Shown here piece after piece: positions 62,469 through 64,000 of a stretch of DNA of 64,000 nucleotides; within the stretch, counting starts at the first letter, position 1; every line of letters starts with the position of its first letter. A program made the position numbers and the translations under genes. The stretch is from Sandaracinus amylolyticus. Lineage in GTDB: Bacteria > Myxococcota_A > Polyangia > Polyangiales > Sandaracinaceae. The notes beneath the pieces were generated by a model. That model saw nothing but the letters and a program-made list of their open reading frames with translations. It did no database searches and was not told where the DNA came from. The stretch is from contig NZ_CP070225.1 in the NCBI RefSeq assembly GCF_021631985.1, positions 7,750,001 through 7,814,000 on the forward strand, written 5' to 3'.

Positions 62469-64000
62469 GCGGGGATCTCTTCACGCAGGCGTTCGTCTAT
62501 CTCACCGCGGCGCTGATCGCGGTGCCGATCGCGAACCGGCTCGGGCTCGGCTCGGTGCTCGGTTATCTCTTCGCGGGCGTGGTGATCGGGCCCTTCGCGC
62601 TCGGGCTCGTCGGGCGCGAGGGACAGGACGTCATGCACTTCGCCGAGTTCGGCGTGGTGATGATGCTCTTCCTGATCGGCCTCGAGCTGCGGCCTTCGCT
62701 GCTCTGGGAGATGCGCCGCACGATCCTCGGGCTCGGTGGCCTGCAGGTCGTGGTGACGGCGATCGTGGTCGCGGGGATCGCGTGGGCGCTCGGGCTCGCA
62801 CCGGGCCCGGCGATCACCACCGGGATGATCCTCTCGCTGAGCTCGACCGCGATCGTGCTGCAGAGCCTCAGCGAGAAGAACCTGCTGCGCACCGCGGGAG
62901 GTCAGGCGAGCTTCTCGGTCCTGCTCTTCCAGGACATCGCGGTCATCCCGATGATCGCGGTGATCCCGCTGCTCGCGTCGCGAGCGCCCGAGGTCGCGGC
63001 CGATGCCGCGCACGGCGCGGGTCACGCCGATCGTCCCGCATGGCTGCAGGCGCTGCTCGTGCTCGCGGCGATCGGCGGGATCATCGTCGCGGGGCGCTTC
63101 CTCGTGCGGCCGATGTTCCGCTATCTCGCGTCGACGCGTCAGCGCGAGGTGTTCACCGCGGCCGCGCTCTTCCTCGTCATCGCGATCACGCTCCTGATGC
63201 AGCGCGTGGGGCTCTCGGCGGCACTCGGGACGTTCCTCGCGGGGCTCGTGCTCGCGGAGAGCGAGTACCGCCACGAGCTCGAGGGCGACCTCGAGCCGTT
63301 CAAGGGGCTCCTGCTCGGGCTCTTCTTCATCTCGGTCGGCGCGAGCATCGACTTCGCGCTCCTGATGGAGCAGCCGCTGCTCATCGCGGCGCTGGTGCTC
63401 GGGCTCGTCGTGGTGAAGCTCGGCGTGCTCTACGTCGTGGCGCGCGTGTTCGGCCTGGTGCGCCCGGCGCGATGGCTCTTCGCGTTCGCGCTCGCGCAGG
63501 GCGGTGAGTTCGCGTTCGTGCTCGCGTCGTTCGCGCTGCAGAACGGCGTGCTCACGCGCGAGCAGGCGGGCCCGATCGTCGCGGTGGTCGCGCTCTCGAT
63601 GCTCGCGACGCCGCTGCTGCTGATCGTCGTCGAGCGCTTCGTGCTGCCCCGCGTGACCGACGCCACGCCCGAGCGCGCCGACGACGAGATCCCGCACCAC
63701 GACAACCCGGTGGTGATCGCGGGCTTCGGTCGCTTCGGGCAGATCGTCGGACGTCTGCTGCGCGCGACCGGCTACGAGACGACCGTGCTCGATCACGACG
63801 CCGAGACGGTCGAGGGCGTCCAGCGCGCCGGGCTGAAGGTCTACTACGGCGACGCGTCGCGCATCGAGCTGCTGCACGCCGCGGGATGCGCGCGCGCGAA
63901 GGTCTTCGTGCTCGCGATCGACGACCGCGAGCGCTCGCTGCAGATCGCGCGGGCGGTGCGCCAGCACTTCCCGAACCTGCAGGTGATCGCGCGCGCCTGG
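62465..64000 (+). CDS. Kef-type K+/H+ antiporter (CPA2) with TrkA-N domain, cut at window end
   Basis: 512 codons visible, no stop. About 12 helices cover residues 1-390 (QAFVYLTAALIAVPIANRLG, ILSLSSTAIVLQSLSEKN, KGLLLGLFFISVGASIDF). ESEYRHELEGDLEPFKG lies in the regulatory loop of KefB/KefC. From about 412 a RCK/TrkA-N domain begins with VVIAGFGRFGQIVGRLL, a nucleotide-binding GxGxxG site. With the KefG-like partner upstream it should be a glutathione-adduct-gated or electrophile-triggered K+ efflux system. Missing part is the RCK C-terminal region. Confidence 0.92.
   Translation, partial: MSGDLFTQAFVYLTAALIAVPIANRLGLGSVLGYLFAGVVIGPFALGLVGREGQDVMHFAEFGVVMMLFLIGLELRPSLLWEMRRTILGLGGLQVVVTAIVVAGIAWALGLAPGPAITTGMILSLSSTAIVLQSLSEKNLLRTAGGQASFSVLLFQDIAVIPMIAVIPLLASRAPEVAADAAHGAGHADRPAWLQALLVLAAIGGIIVAGRFLVRPMFRYLASTRQREVFTAAALFLVIAITLLMQRVGLSAALGTFLAGLVLAESEYRHELEGDLEPFKGLLLGLFFISVGASIDFALLMEQPLLIAALVLGLVVVKLGVLYVVARVFGLVRPARWLFAFALAQGGEFAFVLASFALQNGVLTREQAGPIVAVVALSMLATPLLLIVVERFVLPRVTDATPERADDEIPHHDNPVVIAGFGRFGQIVGRLLRATGYETTVLDHDAETVEGVQRAGLKVYYGDASRIELLHAAGCARAKVFVLAIDDRERSLQIARAVRQHFPNLQVIARAW

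Overview
The window reads as chromosomal DNA of a very GC-rich (about 70%) myxobacterium; a Sandaracinus-like member of the Polyangiales is my best guess. The grounds are strong G/C preference at third codon positions, long shadow reading frames on the opposite strand of real genes, several eukaryotic-like Ser/Thr kinases with FHA, PEGA, GAF, AAA and cyclase modules, many lipoproteins, and short leaders with GGAGG-type ribosome sites. Coding density is above 95%. I see no rRNA, tRNA, CRISPR array, insertion sequence, phage or plasmid gene. Both ends cut genes: a secreted surface protein on the left and a Kef-type K+/H+ antiporter on the right.

Layout. 1-6.2 kb: surface protein, WS/DGAT acyltransferase, Mg2+ P-type ATPase (mgtA) and a ferredoxin reductase-like flavoprotein. 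6.2-7.8 kb: a translationally coupled ArsR/SRPBCC/TfoX-like/SnoaL-like operon with two perfect operator palindromes. 7.8-20.2 kb: multi-PAS histidine kinase, gluconate kinase plus 6-phosphogluconate dehydrogenase, a hibernation factor fused to a cold-shock domain, PAP2 phosphatase, lipase, phosphoribosyltransferase, a LysR/flavin monooxygenase pair, a CBS protein, and a membrane protein with an orphan phosphoacceptor-like helix. 20.3-31.6 kb: GFA enzyme, glutaminyl cyclotransferase, then three co-directional signalling genes described below. 31.7-37.3 kb: a CzcCBA-type heavy-metal RND efflux operon. 37.3-40.7 kb: M48 peptidase, two membrane proteins, GNAT, a 93-bp tandem repeat and a STAS-like protein. 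40.7-45.9 kb: a minus-strand FHA / Ser-Thr kinase-PEGA / BMP lipoprotein / TPR cluster. 46-54 kb: DNA repair (tag), NUDIX, TetR-hydrolase-VOC, pseudouridine synthase, XRE regulator and amidohydrolase. 54-64 kb: a SecD-head-like lipoprotein, a heme-oxygenase-fold protein, methyltransferase, a small stress membrane protein behind a sigma-54-like promoter, a TonB-like protein, a DUF3857/transglutaminase protein, an APC permease, a second repeat cluster, and a KefG-like/Kef antiporter pair.

The most interesting unit is 21766-31595. A Ser/Thr kinase with its own C-terminal cyclic-nucleotide-binding domain is followed by a 1028-residue flavoprotein with an unrecognised N-terminal domain, and six bases later by a 1773-residue pseudokinase-AAA-TPR-GAF-class III cyclase. 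Receptor and producer of a cyclic nucleotide therefore sit together, suggesting a bacterial analogue of cyclic-nucleotide-dependent protein kinase with a built-in cyclase and a redox enzyme. The residues that normally choose the purine in the cyclase are unusual, so the messenger is an open question.

The second notable item is a family of about 92-bp palindromic tandem repeats present at two loci 21 kb apart (40081-40272 and 61478-61752). Both loci share edges and keep the same hairpin, including compensatory base changes.
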